Source of the DNA: Prevotellaceae bacterium UBA6417
GTDB lineage: Bacteria; Bacteroidota; Bacteroidia; Bacteroidales; Bacteroidaceae
Length of the DNA stretch: 64,000 nt
Assembly (NCBI GenBank): GCA_002439755.1
Contig: DJPH01000052.1
Location: 14,631-78,630, forward strand
Direction: 5' to 3'
This document shows positions 33,875 through 43,525 of this stretch, piece after piece (within the stretch, counting starts at the first letter, position 1; each line of letters starts with the position of its first letter). The position numbers were made by a program, and so were the translations under genes. The notes beneath the pieces were generated by a model, which worked only from the letters and a program-made list of their open reading frames with translations, made no database searches and had not been told where the DNA came from.

Positions 33875-35074
33875 ATGGAGCTGCAAGGGAAGCATATTGT
33901 ATTAGGCATTACCGGCAGTATAGCAGCTTATAAGGCATGCTTGCTTATCCGATTGCTAATCAAGGAAGGGGCTGAGGTCCAGACGGTCATAACTCCGGCC
34001 GGAAAAGAATTTATTACCCCCGTGACACTTTCGGCCCTGACAAGAAAGCCGGTCATATGTGATTTCTTTGCCCAGCGCGACGGAACATGGAACAGCCATG
34101 TCGAGTTGGGACTTTGGGCAGATGTGATGATTATAGCACCGGCAACAGCATCGACCATAGGGAAAATGGCTAATGGAATAGCCGACAATATGCTTGTTAC
34201 GACATATCTTTCAATGAAAGCTCCGGTAGTAGTGGCTCCGGCCATGGACCTTGACATGTATGCACATCCGGCTACACAAAGGAATCTGGAGACCCTTCGC
34301 AGTTATGGCAATATCATCATTGAACCGGCCAGCGGAGAATTAGCCAGCCAACTGGTCGGAAAAGGACGTATGGAGGAGCCCGAAAATATTGTAGGACATA
34401 TCCGTAAACTATTTTCGGAAAAAGAATCTCTTACCGGGAAGACGGTACTGATTACGGCCGGGCCGACTTATGAAAAAATAGATCCGGTGCGTTTTATCGG
34501 CAATTATTCAAGCGGGAAGATGGGCTATGCTTTGGCCGAAGAATGTGCGCAACGTGGAGCCAATGTCATATTGGTCAGCGGTCCCACACATCTTGAAGTG
34601 CATCATCGCAACATTGAGCGCATATGCGTAGAAAGTGCACAAGAAATGTACGAAATGGCAACAAACAGTTTTAAGGACGCAGACATCGGCATTCTATGTG
34701 CCGCCGTAGCCGATTTTACACCGAATGATATGGAAGGCTGTAAAATAAAACGTGAAAAAGGAACTCAGACTTTGGTCTTGAAGCCGACTCGCGATATTGC
34801 CGCTTCGTTGGGACAAATGAAACATAAAGGGCAACTGCTGATAGGATTTGCCCTTGAAACAAACGATGAAGAAGCGAACGCCCTGTACAAGCTTAAAAAG
34901 AAGAACTTGGATTTTATCGTGCTTAACTCACTGAAAGACAATGGTGCCGGATTCATGTATGATACAAATAAAATTACCATCCTCAGTGAAAAAGAAAAAA
35001 TCCCATTCTCACTGAAAAACAAAAAAGAAGTGGCTAAAGACATCATAGACAAAATATGCGATATGTGCGACTGA
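33875..35074 (+). CDS. coaBC: Bifunctional phosphopantothenoylcysteine decarboxylase/phosphopantothenate--cysteine ligase
   Basis: 399 residues, full length. The N-terminal flavin-binding CoaC domain has GITGSIAAYKACLLIRLL, and the PASANTIGKMA-type motif appears here as PATASTIGKMANGIADN. The C-terminal CoaB domain starts near residue 185 with VLITAGPTYEKIDPVRFIGNYSSGKMGYALA. Together they convert 4'-phosphopantothenate to 4'-phosphopantetheine in CoA synthesis. The stop overlaps porD by 19 bp. Confidence 0.95.
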   Translation: MELQGKHIVLGITGSIAAYKACLLIRLLIKEGAEVQTVITPAGKEFITPVTLSALTRKPVICDFFAQRDGTWNSHVELGLWADVMIIAPATASTIGKMANGIADNMLVTTYLSMKAPVVVAPAMDLDMYAHPATQRNLETLRSYGNIIIEPASGELASQLVGKGRMEEPENIVGHIRKLFSEKESLTGKTVLITAGPTYEKIDPVRFIGNYSSGKMGYALAEECAQRGANVILVSGPTHLEVHHRNIERICVESAQEMYEMATNSFKDADIGILCAAVADFTPNDMEGCKIKREKGTQTLVLKPTRDIAASLGQMKHKGQLLIGFALETNDEEANALYKLKKKNLDFIVLNSLKDNGAGFMYDTNKITILSEKEKIPFSLKNKKEVAKDIIDKICDMCD

Positions 35075-35961
35075 TTGTTATCACCTTGATTCTTTTTTTT
35101 ATGCAAAGTGCATCGGCGCAAGAGTTGAACGCAACAGTCGATATCAATACGAAAAAGATTCAAGGGACCAATAAGAATGTATTCGATGATTTAAAATCGA
35201 CATTGACGCAATTTATCAATGAGCGTCAATGGACTTCGCTGAAGTTTAGAAACAATGAGCGTATCAAATGTGCGTTTTCCATTATAGTCAATAAATATGA
35301 TGAGGGAAGCGGCAGCATGACGTGCGAAGCATATATACAAAGTAGCCGCCCGGTTTACAATTCAACTTATACAACACCGACTCTAAGCATTCACGATGCA
35401 AACTTTAACTTTGATTTTCGTGAACACGACCAATTGGAGTTCCGTGATGACCAAATCAATAATAATCTGACGGCACTTATTGCTTATTATGCCTATTTGA
35501 TTATAGGTGTCGATATGGACACGATGGCACCGCAAGGAGGCACTGACATCCTTCAGAAAGCGATGGATGTGGTCAACAATGCTCAAAATATGAATACGAA
35601 GGGTTGGAAAGCCATGGAAGACGAAAGCAATCGCTACGGCATAGTGAACGACTATCTGAATGAAGGATTGCAATCATTCAGGCAATTGCAATATGACTAT
35701 CACCGTAAAGGACTTGACCAAATGACAGCCAATAGCGATCAAGCCCGTGAAACTATCACCAAATCAATGTCTTTGCTTGAGAAAACGTATAGTACAAAGT
35801 CACGCAGTGCTTTGCCGCGGCTTTTTTCTGAATACAAACGTGACGAATTAGTCGGCATCTATCAGGGAAAGGAAACCTCTGCAAAAAAGCAAAAGGTTTA
35901 TGACATTCTGACGAAAGTGAATGCTTCACAATCCAACTATTGGAAGAAACTGCTAAATTAA
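35056..35961 (+). CDS. porD: DUF4835 family protein, PorD-like type IX secretion component
   Basis: 301 residues with a signal peptide (to about QSASAQ, residue 22). The body matches DUF4835: ELNATVDINTKKIQGTNKNVFDDL, then NERQWTSLKFRNNERIKC and DQLEFRDDQINNNLTALIAYYAY. DUF4835 includes PorD, needed for type IX secretion in Porphyromonas. Its position between coaBC and recN is a conserved Bacteroidales neighbourhood. Presence of a T9SS-type C-terminal domain on the protein at 54126-56180 fits a working T9SS. It is translationally overlapped with coaBC. Confidence 0.85.
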   Translation: MRYVRLIVITLILFFMQSASAQELNATVDINTKKIQGTNKNVFDDLKSTLTQFINERQWTSLKFRNNERIKCAFSIIVNKYDEGSGSMTCEAYIQSSRPVYNSTYTTPTLSIHDANFNFDFREHDQLEFRDDQINNNLTALIAYYAYLIIGVDMDTMAPQGGTDILQKAMDVVNNAQNMNTKGWKAMEDESNRYGIVNDYLNEGLQSFRQLQYDYHRKGLDQMTANSDQARETITKSMSLLEKTYSTKSRSALPRLFSEYKRDELVGIYQGKETSAKKQKVYDILTKVNASQSNYWKKLLN

Positions 35962-35967
35962 GTGCTT

Positions 35968-37638
35968 ATGCTACAACGTTTGAAGATTCAGAATTATGCT
36001 CTTATAGAGCACCTGGATATGGAACTTCATGCCGGGTTTTCTACCATAACTGGTGAAACAGGTGCCGGGAAAAGCATCATTTTAGGGGCTCTCGGAATGA
36101 TTTTGGGACAACGCGCCGACATGAAAGTCATAAAGGCCGATGCCAAACGTTGTATGGTGGAGGCGACTTTTAATCTAAACGGTTTGAACATCCAATCTTT
36201 TTTTGATAAAAATGATTTGGAGTACGATGAAGATGAATGTATTATTCGTCGTGAATTATCTGTGAAAGGCAAAAGCCGTGCATTCATCAACGACACCCCG
36301 GTATCGCTCAATCAATTGAAAGAATTGTCTTCGCACCTTATAGATATTCATTCGCAACACCAGAATTTGTTGCTCAATCAAGAGAATTTTCAATTGGGTA
36401 CACTTGATACCATTGCGAAGAACCGGCAGTTGAAGGAAAGGTTTCAAAATGAATATGATGCATGGCTGGCAGCCCAAACGGCTTTTAAACAGTATTGCGA
36501 AAAGATAGAGCGAGAACGCGAGAATAAGGATTTCCTGCAATTTCAATTGGATGAAATAGAAGGACTCCACCTGAAAGAAGGAGAGCAACAAGACTTGGAA
36601 GAAGAAGCCAGCATATTGAATAATGCTGAAAATATCAAACAGTCGCTTTACAAGGCTGATAATTTGCTGTCGGCAGAAGAAAACGGTATTACATCGAAAA
36701 TGCATGAGTGCCTGCGTTGCCTGCAAGGGCTAACAGACTGTTTCCCAAAAGCGCGAAATTTGCATGAACGGCTGGAAAGTTGTGCTATAGAAATTGAAGA
36801 CATCGCACAGGAAATAGCTCAATACTTAGAGAACGTTACTTTTGATCCGGAACGACAGGGCTACGTAAATGAGCGATTAAGTTCTATCTATGCATTATCA
36901 AAAAAACATCATTGTGAAGACGAAGAAGAGCTGATTCAATTAGGAAACCGACTTCGTCACCAATTAGAAGAATTAGATTGCAGTGATGAACATGCAGATG
37001 TTATGCGGGATGAATGCCTGAAAAGGAAAAATGCCATGCTTAATACCGGCCGAATGTTATCTGGCAGCAGAAGTAAGACTGTTACAAAAATAGAAAAAGA
37101 AATGCGGGAACGGTTGCAAAAGCTCGGAATGCCAAATGTACGCTTCACCATAGAGGTGACAGAAAAAAAAGAACCTTCAAGAGAGGGTTTGGATAGTGTC
37201 GCATTCTTGTTCAGTGCCAATCGTGACGTTCCTCTTCGGAATATAGCCGAAATCGCTTCGGGTGGTGAGATGGCTCGTGTTATGCTGTCACTAAAAGCTT
37301 TGCTGGCTTCCAAGGAAATGTTGCCGACTATTGTTTTCGATGAAATTGATACCGGAGTTTCGGGGAAAATAGCCGAACAAATGGCTCTGATGATGAAGAG
37401 CATGAGCCAAAATGGCTGTCAGGTAATCAGTATTACACATTTGCCACAAATTGCAGCTCTCGGGGATTTTCATTACAAAGTTTATAAACAAGATGATGCA
37501 CATGGAACGGCTACACATATCACCCTACTTACGCCAGAAGAAAGAATTGTTGAGGTTGCCCACATGCTGAGCGGCAGCACAGTTACCGATGCAGCCATTG
37601 ATAATGCAAAAGAATTACTTAAACAAAGCAGAATATGA
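35968..37638 (+). CDS. recN: DNA repair protein RecN
   Basis: 556 residues from ATG 35968 (a GTG six bases earlier abuts the porD stop). SMC-like ATPase: Walker A ITGETGAGKSIILGALG at about residue 28, two long coiled-coil arms around a Cys-containing hairpin (CLRCL), the signature motif EIASGGEMARVMLSLK, and Walker B TIVFDEIDTGVSG. RecN holds broken DNA ends during recombination repair. The stop overlaps the next ATG by 4 bp. Confidence 0.95.
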   Translation: MLQRLKIQNYALIEHLDMELHAGFSTITGETGAGKSIILGALGMILGQRADMKVIKADAKRCMVEATFNLNGLNIQSFFDKNDLEYDEDECIIRRELSVKGKSRAFINDTPVSLNQLKELSSHLIDIHSQHQNLLLNQENFQLGTLDTIAKNRQLKERFQNEYDAWLAAQTAFKQYCEKIERERENKDFLQFQLDEIEGLHLKEGEQQDLEEEASILNNAENIKQSLYKADNLLSAEENGITSKMHECLRCLQGLTDCFPKARNLHERLESCAIEIEDIAQEIAQYLENVTFDPERQGYVNERLSSIYALSKKHHCEDEEELIQLGNRLRHQLEELDCSDEHADVMRDECLKRKNAMLNTGRMLSGSRSKTVTKIEKEMRERLQKLGMPNVRFTIEVTEKKEPSREGLDSVAFLFSANRDVPLRNIAEIASGGEMARVMLSLKALLASKEMLPTIVFDEIDTGVSGKIAEQMALMMKSMSQNGCQVISITHLPQIAALGDFHYKVYKQDDAHGTATHITLLTPEERIVEVAHMLSGSTVTDAAIDNAKELLKQSRI

Positions 37639-39311
37639 TAAAGAATTTGATTGTGTCCTTATTACTGATATTGCCGGCTTTTATGGAAACCGCCGGCAAG
37701 GCCAAAAAAGATGTAAAAGGCATCATAACGGTTATCACGTATGATAAAACCGGAAAACAAATGCATAAAGGATATGGATTTTTTATTTCTGATAAAGGAA
37801 ATGCCCTTTCGGCATATGAATTCTTCAATGGTGCATCGAGAGCAGAAATTGTAGACAGCCGCGGAAAGAAATGGAACGTAAAACGCATTCAGGGAGCAAG
37901 CGATATATATGATATAGTCAAATTCAGCACAGACTGCGAAAAAAGCGAGGCATTGCCTTTGGCCTCAGCCACGACTCCGAAAGGTTCTACGGTAACGCGA
38001 TTCATGAGCGACGGTAAAGGAGGATTGGTTACGGTTGAAGCAAATGTCGTAGACAATAAGACTTATGACAAATTGGCTTATTATACATTATCATCAAAGG
38101 CAGACAATCAATCCATAGGAACTCCGGTTTTGGATGCTAAGGGGAAAGTCATCGGAGTTATGCAAAAAAACGCAGAAAAAGATTTGACTAAATGTTTCGC
38201 CATAGATATAGCTGTAGAAAAACTATTGGCGACTTCGGCCATTTCTGCCGGTTTGTCTTCGCTCAACAGTATATATATTCCAAAGCAACTGCCGTCAGAT
38301 ACGTCGCAAGCTGCAAGTTACCTCTATTTGCTGTCAAAAAATGCACAGGATACGGTTTCTTACTTAACGGCTCTTGCAGATTTTAGAGCTACTTTTCCCG
38401 AACTCCCGACAGCATACGTTGAACATGCGGCGTTTGCAGCCGGACAAAAGAATTTTACCGAAGCTGAAGCAGACTACAATGAAGCTTTCAAGGCTGTTAA
38501 AAATCAAGCTGAGGTACATTATAATTTCAGCAAGCTCTTATACAGGCTGAATTTGTACAAATCCTATGAGAAGTATAAGGACTGGGATTTAAACAAGGCT
38601 CTTGACGAGGCTAAGCAAGCCTATAGCATATCGCCATTGCCGATTTATAAATTGCAACAAGGCGATTGCTATTATGCCTTGAAACAATATCAAGAAGCTT
38701 TTAATGCTTATCAAGAGCTCAATTCTACACCTTTTGCCTCGGCTCAAACATTTTATTATGCGGCAAAATCGCGTGAAATGTGGGACAATGACACAACAGC
38801 AGTGCTTGCCTTGCTTGACAGCACAATGGCTCGTTTCAAAGAGCCATATCAAAGAGATGCAGGGCCATTTTTGTTACAACGCGCTCAAATCCGTTCAAAA
38901 TATGGCAAATATAGAGAGGCAGCCATTGATTATGATGCTTACGAAAAACTTTTCGGCACAAAAAACCTGAACGACAATTTTTTCTATATGAAAGAACAGA
39001 CAGATCTTGCTGCCGGGCTTTATCCATGGGCACTGAGCGACATTGAAAAAGCCCTTGCCATTCGTCCTGATGAATATCTGTATGTAGTGGAAAAGGCTAT
39101 GTTGCAACTGCGGGTCGGAAATTTGGAAGAAGCAATTTTTGGTGCCAATCAGGCTTTGAAGCTTGATCCTGAAGGTGCTGATGCCTATAAAATTCTGGGA
39201 ATTGCCTACGGCCAGCAGAAAGGCAAAAAAAATGAAGCTCTTAACTATTTGCGAAAAGCGAAAGAGTTGGGTGACCCGCAAGTGGATGAATGGATTGAGA
39301 AACTCAAGTAG
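37635..39311 (+). CDS. Secreted TPR protein with degenerate trypsin-like domain
   Basis: 558 residues with a signal peptide (to about GKA, residue 22). Residues ~25-200 resemble a chymotrypsin-fold serine protease: GYGFFISDKGNALSAYEFF, where an active enzyme has GSGFxIxxxGxxxTNxHV, and NQSIGTPVLDAKGKVIGVM, where GNSGGPV is expected. The catalytic His is replaced (Tyr-Glu) and the Ser motif is altered, so this is probably a pseudoprotease. Residues ~230-555 are tetratricopeptide repeats (for example EAIFGANQALKLDPEGADAYKILGIAYG). It may scaffold envelope proteins. It overlaps recN by 4 bp and sits near porD. Confidence 0.8.
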   Translation: MIKNLIVSLLLILPAFMETAGKAKKDVKGIITVITYDKTGKQMHKGYGFFISDKGNALSAYEFFNGASRAEIVDSRGKKWNVKRIQGASDIYDIVKFSTDCEKSEALPLASATTPKGSTVTRFMSDGKGGLVTVEANVVDNKTYDKLAYYTLSSKADNQSIGTPVLDAKGKVIGVMQKNAEKDLTKCFAIDIAVEKLLATSAISAGLSSLNSIYIPKQLPSDTSQAASYLYLLSKNAQDTVSYLTALADFRATFPELPTAYVEHAAFAAGQKNFTEAEADYNEAFKAVKNQAEVHYNFSKLLYRLNLYKSYEKYKDWDLNKALDEAKQAYSISPLPIYKLQQGDCYYALKQYQEAFNAYQELNSTPFASAQTFYYAAKSREMWDNDTTAVLALLDSTMARFKEPYQRDAGPFLLQRAQIRSKYGKYREAAIDYDAYEKLFGTKNLNDNFFYMKEQTDLAAGLYPWALSDIEKALAIRPDEYLYVVEKAMLQLRVGNLEEAIFGANQALKLDPEGADAYKILGIAYGQQKGKKNEALNYLRKAKELGDPQVDEWIEKLK

Positions 39312-39317
39312 AAGGTT

Positions 39318-40142
39318 ATGAAAGTCTTCAAAAAGATTCTGCTGCTTCTTTTCCTTTTTGCTTTTCAAATTGACGGCATTCATGGCAAAGATGTCCTGAA
39401 GGTGCTGGCTATCGGTAATAGCTTTTCGGAAGATGCCGTTGAGCAATACCTGTACGAATTGGCTGCAGCCCAAGGCGACAGTCTCGTAATAGGAAATGCT
39501 TATATCGGTGGTTGCTCTATTGACAGGCATTGGAATAACGCCCAATCCGGAAAAGCCGACTATGAATATAGAAAAGTTGTTGGCGGAGTGCGGTACAATC
39601 GGAAAAAAGTGACTCTCAAAGAAATTATATGTGATGAATGTTGGGACATTATAACGTTTCAACAAGCCAGTCACTATTCGGGAAAGCCCGAAACTTATGT
39701 GAATTTGGGAAAGCTTTGTGATTATGTAAGAAAAGAAGCTCTCAATCCGAAAGTCCGTTTTGCTTTTCACATGACATGGGCTTATTCAAAAGACTCCGAT
39801 CATGGTGCATTCAAAGATTATGGCAACAATCAAATGAAAATGTACCATGCCATATGTCAATCCGTAAAAGCGGTTCCGCAATATGGTATCAAAAAAATTA
39901 TTCCTACGGGTATTGCTATTCAAAATGCACGTGAAGCGATAGGTGACAAACTAACCCGTGACGGTTACCATCTGGAACGTACTGTCGGCCGTTATACGGC
40001 GGCATGTACATGGTGCCAATTTCTTACCAAGGAGAAGATAACTAAAAATCCATATTATCCTGTAGCGATTGACAGCTCTGTGGCTGTTCTATTGCGAAAA
40101 TCAGCTCAAGATGCCTTTCGCAAAAGGAAAAAGGTTCTTTAA
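39318..40142 (+). CDS. DUF4886 (SGNH-hydrolase-like) secreted protein
   Basis: 274 residues with a signal peptide (to about HGK, residue 24). LKVLAIGNSFSEDAVEQYLYEL is the block I of SGNH-type hydrolases in DUF4886 form (GNSFS), followed by GNAYIGGCSIDRHW, DIITFQQASHYSG and a C-terminal RDGYHLERTVGRYTAACTW segment that supplies the Asp-x-x-His. It is probably an esterase or acetylhydrolase acting in the periplasm on glycans, but the substrate is unknown. Last gene of the dnaN operon; it converges on tilS with a 3-bp gap. Confidence 0.82.
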   Translation: MKVFKKILLLLFLFAFQIDGIHGKDVLKVLAIGNSFSEDAVEQYLYELAAAQGDSLVIGNAYIGGCSIDRHWNNAQSGKADYEYRKVVGGVRYNRKKVTLKEIICDECWDIITFQQASHYSGKPETYVNLGKLCDYVRKEALNPKVRFAFHMTWAYSKDSDHGAFKDYGNNQMKMYHAICQSVKAVPQYGIKKIIPTGIAIQNAREAIGDKLTRDGYHLERTVGRYTAACTWCQFLTKEKITKNPYYPVAIDSSVAVLLRKSAQDAFRKRKKVL

Positions 40143-40145
40143 TTG

Positions 40146-41504
40146 TCAAGCATTGTCTTTCCATGAAAAGAGCATGACACGTTTGGTCTTTTGAGGGTCA
40201 ATGGCGAAAGTATCTGCTATGCGTTCACCTATCAGCCAGGCAATTTCGCCGGTATTTGCGCAAACAACATATTGATTACGCTTTTGAAACAGTGAACGTT
40301 TGCAGTCTGTAAGATAGTCGCTGACCAATTTGCTTCCTTTCATGCCGAAAGGCTTGAAGCGGTCGCCAACGTGTACACGCCGCAAAAAAAAGTCAGACCC
40401 TAATTTGTCTGCATCCAATGCTGCAACATTCCGCTCACGAGGAATTCCATGCAGGTCGGTAAATAACAGTTCTTCTACTTCTATTTTTTTTCCGTCCAGC
40501 AACAGAGGCTTCCCGATGTTTAGGCAATAAGTTTTTACCTCCCGCGTATGTTGGCAGCAGGCTATCATAATATAACCGCGATTGATTAAAAGTTCCCATT
40601 TTCCAGCATAAAATACGCTTCCGGTTGAGCGAGTCATGCTGGAGTAAATTTCGTCTATCTGCTTCGGCGTAAACCCATATGGGTAAAGCAAACTAAACAA
40701 CAGGTACCTGGGCGATGGCTCGCGCAAAATCGCCGAAATGCAAAAGCAGGCCGAGACGCCGTCTTCATGCTCTGAAGTTTCAATCCGTTTTTTTGCCTCG
40801 TTCAAAGTGCTTGAGCACCAATTTTCAATATCAAGCATTCGCTCGGACATAAGTTGCAAGGTCACATCGATTGACGGATTTATTTCTTTCATAAGTGGAA
40901 GGATTTTCAAGCGGATTTTGTTGCGCGTATACACGGTTTCATTATTGGTATGGTCGCTAACGTAATCTTGATTCAACAGCTGCAGGTAACTCATCACGTC
41001 GGCTCTTCCCACTTCTAACATAGGGCGTACTATATTGCCGTTTCGCGCCTGAATACCGGTCAGTCCTTTAATGCCGGTGCCCCTTATAAGATTCAATAAC
41101 ATTGTTTCCACGCTGTCGTCTCTGTGGTGAGCTATGGCAATGACGTCAAAACCATGTTGACAGCGCAATTTTTCAAAATAGCTGTAGCGAAGCTCTCGTG
41201 CAGCCATTTCGATGCTTATGCCATGTTCTTCGGCATAGTTGGTGGTGTCAAAGTGGGTAACATACAGTCTTATGCCAACATCTTTGCATAAGCGACGTAC
41301 AAATTGTTCATCGCGTTCAGACTCATCACCGCGTAACTTGAAATTGCAATGTGCGGCAGCAATGCTATAGCCCAATTCCTGCAAAACGCGCAGTAAAGCC
41401 ACTGAATCCGGGCCACCGCTCAAGCCCAGCAATATTTTACCTGACTTGTTAAACAACTCTTTACGTTCAATCAATGCCTGTACACGTTCCTTGAATTTAT
41501 TCAT
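40146..41504 (-). CDS. tilS: tRNA(Ile)-lysidine synthase
   Basis: 452 residues. The PP-loop LLGLSGGPDSVALLRVL is at residues ~25-41, followed by HCNFKLRGDESERDEQFVRRLC, HHRDDSVETMLLNLIRGTGIKGL and a full C-terminal TilS domain (VGDRFKPFGMKGSKLVSDYLTDCK). It makes lysidine at C34 of the tRNA that reads AUA, an essential step. It is downstream of the DUF3127 gene but separated by a terminator. Confidence 0.95.
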   Translation of the reverse strand: MNKFKERVQALIERKELFNKSGKILLGLSGGPDSVALLRVLQELGYSIAAAHCNFKLRGDESERDEQFVRRLCKDVGIRLYVTHFDTTNYAEEHGISIEMAARELRYSYFEKLRCQHGFDVIAIAHHRDDSVETMLLNLIRGTGIKGLTGIQARNGNIVRPMLEVGRADVMSYLQLLNQDYVSDHTNNETVYTRNKIRLKILPLMKEINPSIDVTLQLMSERMLDIENWCSSTLNEAKKRIETSEHEDGVSACFCISAILREPSPRYLLFSLLYPYGFTPKQIDEIYSSMTRSTGSVFYAGKWELLINRGYIMIACCQHTREVKTYCLNIGKPLLLDGKKIEVEELLFTDLHGIPRERNVAALDADKLGSDFFLRRVHVGDRFKPFGMKGSKLVSDYLTDCKRSLFQKRNQYVVCANTGEIAWLIGERIADTFAIDPQKTKRVMLFSWKDNA

Positions 41505-41552
41505 GCTGCTATTGTATATGGTGCACTTTATAGAATCTATGGATACCTCATG

Positions 41553-41587
41553 CCAAAAAACGCCCGAACAAAGTAGTCCGAGCGTTT
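41553..41587 (-). terminator. Terminator of the DUF3127 gene
   Basis: On the minus strand AAACGCTCG (41587-41579) pairs with CGGGCGTTT (41566-41558), with one G-U pair, and is followed by a run of six T. It lies 17 bp after the DUF3127 stop. Confidence 0.65.
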
Positions 41588-41604
41588 ATCTGTTCATGCC
41601 TTTG

Positions 41605-41982
41605 TTAAAAAGGCAGGTCGTCTTGTGGATTATTGTCAACTGCTTGTGGTTGAATTGGTGCTGCAAGCTGTGCGTCCGGCATTGCAGGTGGCAGCGGTGC
41701 AGATTGTGGTGCGCCACGTTGCACTCGCCAAGCACGAATATCATTATACCAGCGGCCATTGTATTCGTGTGCGTCTATATCCAAAGAAACCGTCAATTCT
41801 TCACCAACCTGTATGTTGAACTGGTTTAATCTGTCTTCTCCAAACACCGTAAAACAGCATTTTTTTGGATACTGCTCATGTGTTTCGATTACAAAATCCT
41901 GTGCTTTCCAATTTGACGAACTGCGTTGAGAAACTCCGCCACGCGGTTCGGATGCAAAAATAATTTTACCTTGAATATCCAT
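41605..41982 (-). CDS. DUF3127 family protein (OB-fold-like, possibly ssDNA-binding)
   Basis: 125 residues from ATG 41982 (MDIQGKIIFASEPRGG); an 18-codon upstream extension looks non-coding. The conserved body has KAQDFVIETHEQYPKKCCFTVFGEDRLNQF and VGEELTVSLDIDAHEYNGRWYNDIRAWRV. The tail is Pro/Gln/Ala-rich and ends DDLPF, very like the acidic PF-tip of single-stranded-DNA-binding proteins that recruits repair enzymes. This supports an SSB-like role, by inference. A near-match -7 box TAACTTCG is 28 bp upstream. Confidence 0.8.
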   Translation of the reverse strand: MDIQGKIIFASEPRGGVSQRSSSNWKAQDFVIETHEQYPKKCCFTVFGEDRLNQFNIQVGEELTVSLDIDAHEYNGRWYNDIRAWRVQRGAPQSAPLPPAMPDAQLAAPIQPQAVDNNPQDDLPF

Positions 41983-42188
41983 TATCTGAATGTTAATTGC
42001 TAATTGCTGCGAAGTTAACATTTTTATCTCGAACAAGAATCATCGGTTCTCAAAAACTTGCTGCCTGCTATTGCAGAATTTCACTTGAGTGCAATCGCCG
42101 CATATTTCCAAAGGAAACGTGTATCAATGTCTTAAGGCAATTGACACACAGATTGCTTTGCTCTTAAGTCGTCGGAACACACGTTTAG

Positions 42189-43457
42189 TTATTTTCTGAT
42201 GATAGTGGCATTGCGGTCTGGGCCTACCGAGACAATCTTTATAGGCACTTTCACATAGTCTTCTATATATTTTATGTAGTCTTTCAATGCTTGCGGAAAT
42301 TGTTCCTCACCTGTCATCACCGTAAGGTCACATTTCCAACCGGCCAGCTGCTCGTAGACGGCTTCACATCCTTCGGTGTCGTAAGGCATCTCCGTGAGCA
42401 CTTCACCGTCTTTGCGGTAAGCAGTGCATACTTTGATTTTGTCAAATGTATCCAATACATCGCTTTTCATCATAATCAGCTGTGTCACACCATTGACAAC
42501 CACGGCATATTTCAATGCCACCAAGTCCAACCATCCACAACGACGGTTACGGCCTGTCACAGCACCATATTCATTGCCAATGCGACGAAGGGTGTCACCT
42601 GTTTCATCGAAGAGTTCAACGGGAAACGGCCCTGAACCTACACGGGTGCTATAGGCTTTGAATATGCCGAATACATCTCCTATGCGTGAAGGGGCAATTC
42701 CCAATCCGGTGCAAACGCCTCCGCAGGTGGTGCTCGACGAACTTACAAACGGATAAGTGCCGTGGTCGATGTCAAGCATCGTTCCTTGTGCGCCTTCGGC
42801 CAATACACTTTTTCCTTCATCCAGATATCTGTTCAGTTCAATCTCGCTGTCGGTCAAACGGAATTTGCTCATATAGGCAATGCCTTCCATCCATTTCTTT
42901 TCTTCACCGGCTATGTCGTACTCATAGTGCAGGTCGTGCAGGATGCGTTCATGACGGGCCTTCAAGGCGGCATATTTCGAGTCAAAGTCATTCAGAATGT
43001 CACCCACACGCAAGCCTATGCGCGCAGCCTTGTCGCTGTAGGCCGGTCCTATGCCTTTTCCGGTAGTACCTATTTTGTTGTCACCTTTCAGACTTTCGTA
43101 AGCATGATCGAGACAACGATGAGTCGGCAGTATCAGTTGGGCACGCTTGCTGATATGAAGACGGTCTTTCAATTCATAACCGGCATTTTCCAATTCTTGA
43201 GCTTCGGCCATAAACAAGTCGGGAGCCAACACACAGCCATTTCCTATTATGTTTACTTTTGAAGTGTCAAAGATTCCCGACGGAATAGATCTCAAAACGA
43301 ATTTTTTTCCGTCAAAGATAATTGTATGGCCGGCATTCGGACCACCTGCGAAACGAGCAACTACATCATATTTCGGAGTAAAATAATCTACGACTTTTCC
43401 TTTTCCTTCGTCTCCGAATACTATTCCCAAGAGGGCATCAACTTTTCCTAATGTCAT
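42189..43457 (-). CDS. purA: Adenylosuccinate synthase
   Basis: 422 residues, full length. GTP-binding IVFGDEGKGKVVDYF near the start, GGPNAGHTI, the GTTGKGIGPAYSDK loop, the EGAQGTMLDIDHGTYPFVSSSST signature (around residues 220-242) and TGRNRRCGWLDLVAL. It joins IMP and aspartate with GTP in AMP synthesis. Own -7 box upstream; the ~206-bp stretch downstream (41983-42188) shows no gene. Confidence 0.97.
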   Translation of the reverse strand: MTLGKVDALLGIVFGDEGKGKVVDYFTPKYDVVARFAGGPNAGHTIIFDGKKFVLRSIPSGIFDTSKVNIIGNGCVLAPDLFMAEAQELENAGYELKDRLHISKRAQLILPTHRCLDHAYESLKGDNKIGTTGKGIGPAYSDKAARIGLRVGDILNDFDSKYAALKARHERILHDLHYEYDIAGEEKKWMEGIAYMSKFRLTDSEIELNRYLDEGKSVLAEGAQGTMLDIDHGTYPFVSSSSTTCGGVCTGLGIAPSRIGDVFGIFKAYSTRVGSGPFPVELFDETGDTLRRIGNEYGAVTGRNRRCGWLDLVALKYAVVVNGVTQLIMMKSDVLDTFDKIKVCTAYRKDGEVLTEMPYDTEGCEAVYEQLAGWKCDLTVMTGEEQFPQALKDYIKYIEDYVKVPIKIVSVGPDRNATIIRK

Positions 43458-43483
43458 TGTTGTCTTACTTTTTAACCAATCGG

Positions 43484-43491
43484 CAAAGTTA
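43484..43491 (-). promoter_or_regulatory. -7 promoter box for purA
   Basis: Minus-strand TAACTTTG, a perfect TAnnTTTG box 27 bp upstream of purA. Confidence 0.6.
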
Positions 43492-43525
43492 AGACTTTTA
43501 TAGAATATGCTATTGTATTCATCAC

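Noticed and set aside
42037..42188. Possible tRNA or small RNA between DUF3127 and purA
   Set aside because: Only weak inverted repeats (CTTAAG ends) and no cloverleaf or T-loop sequence could be found.
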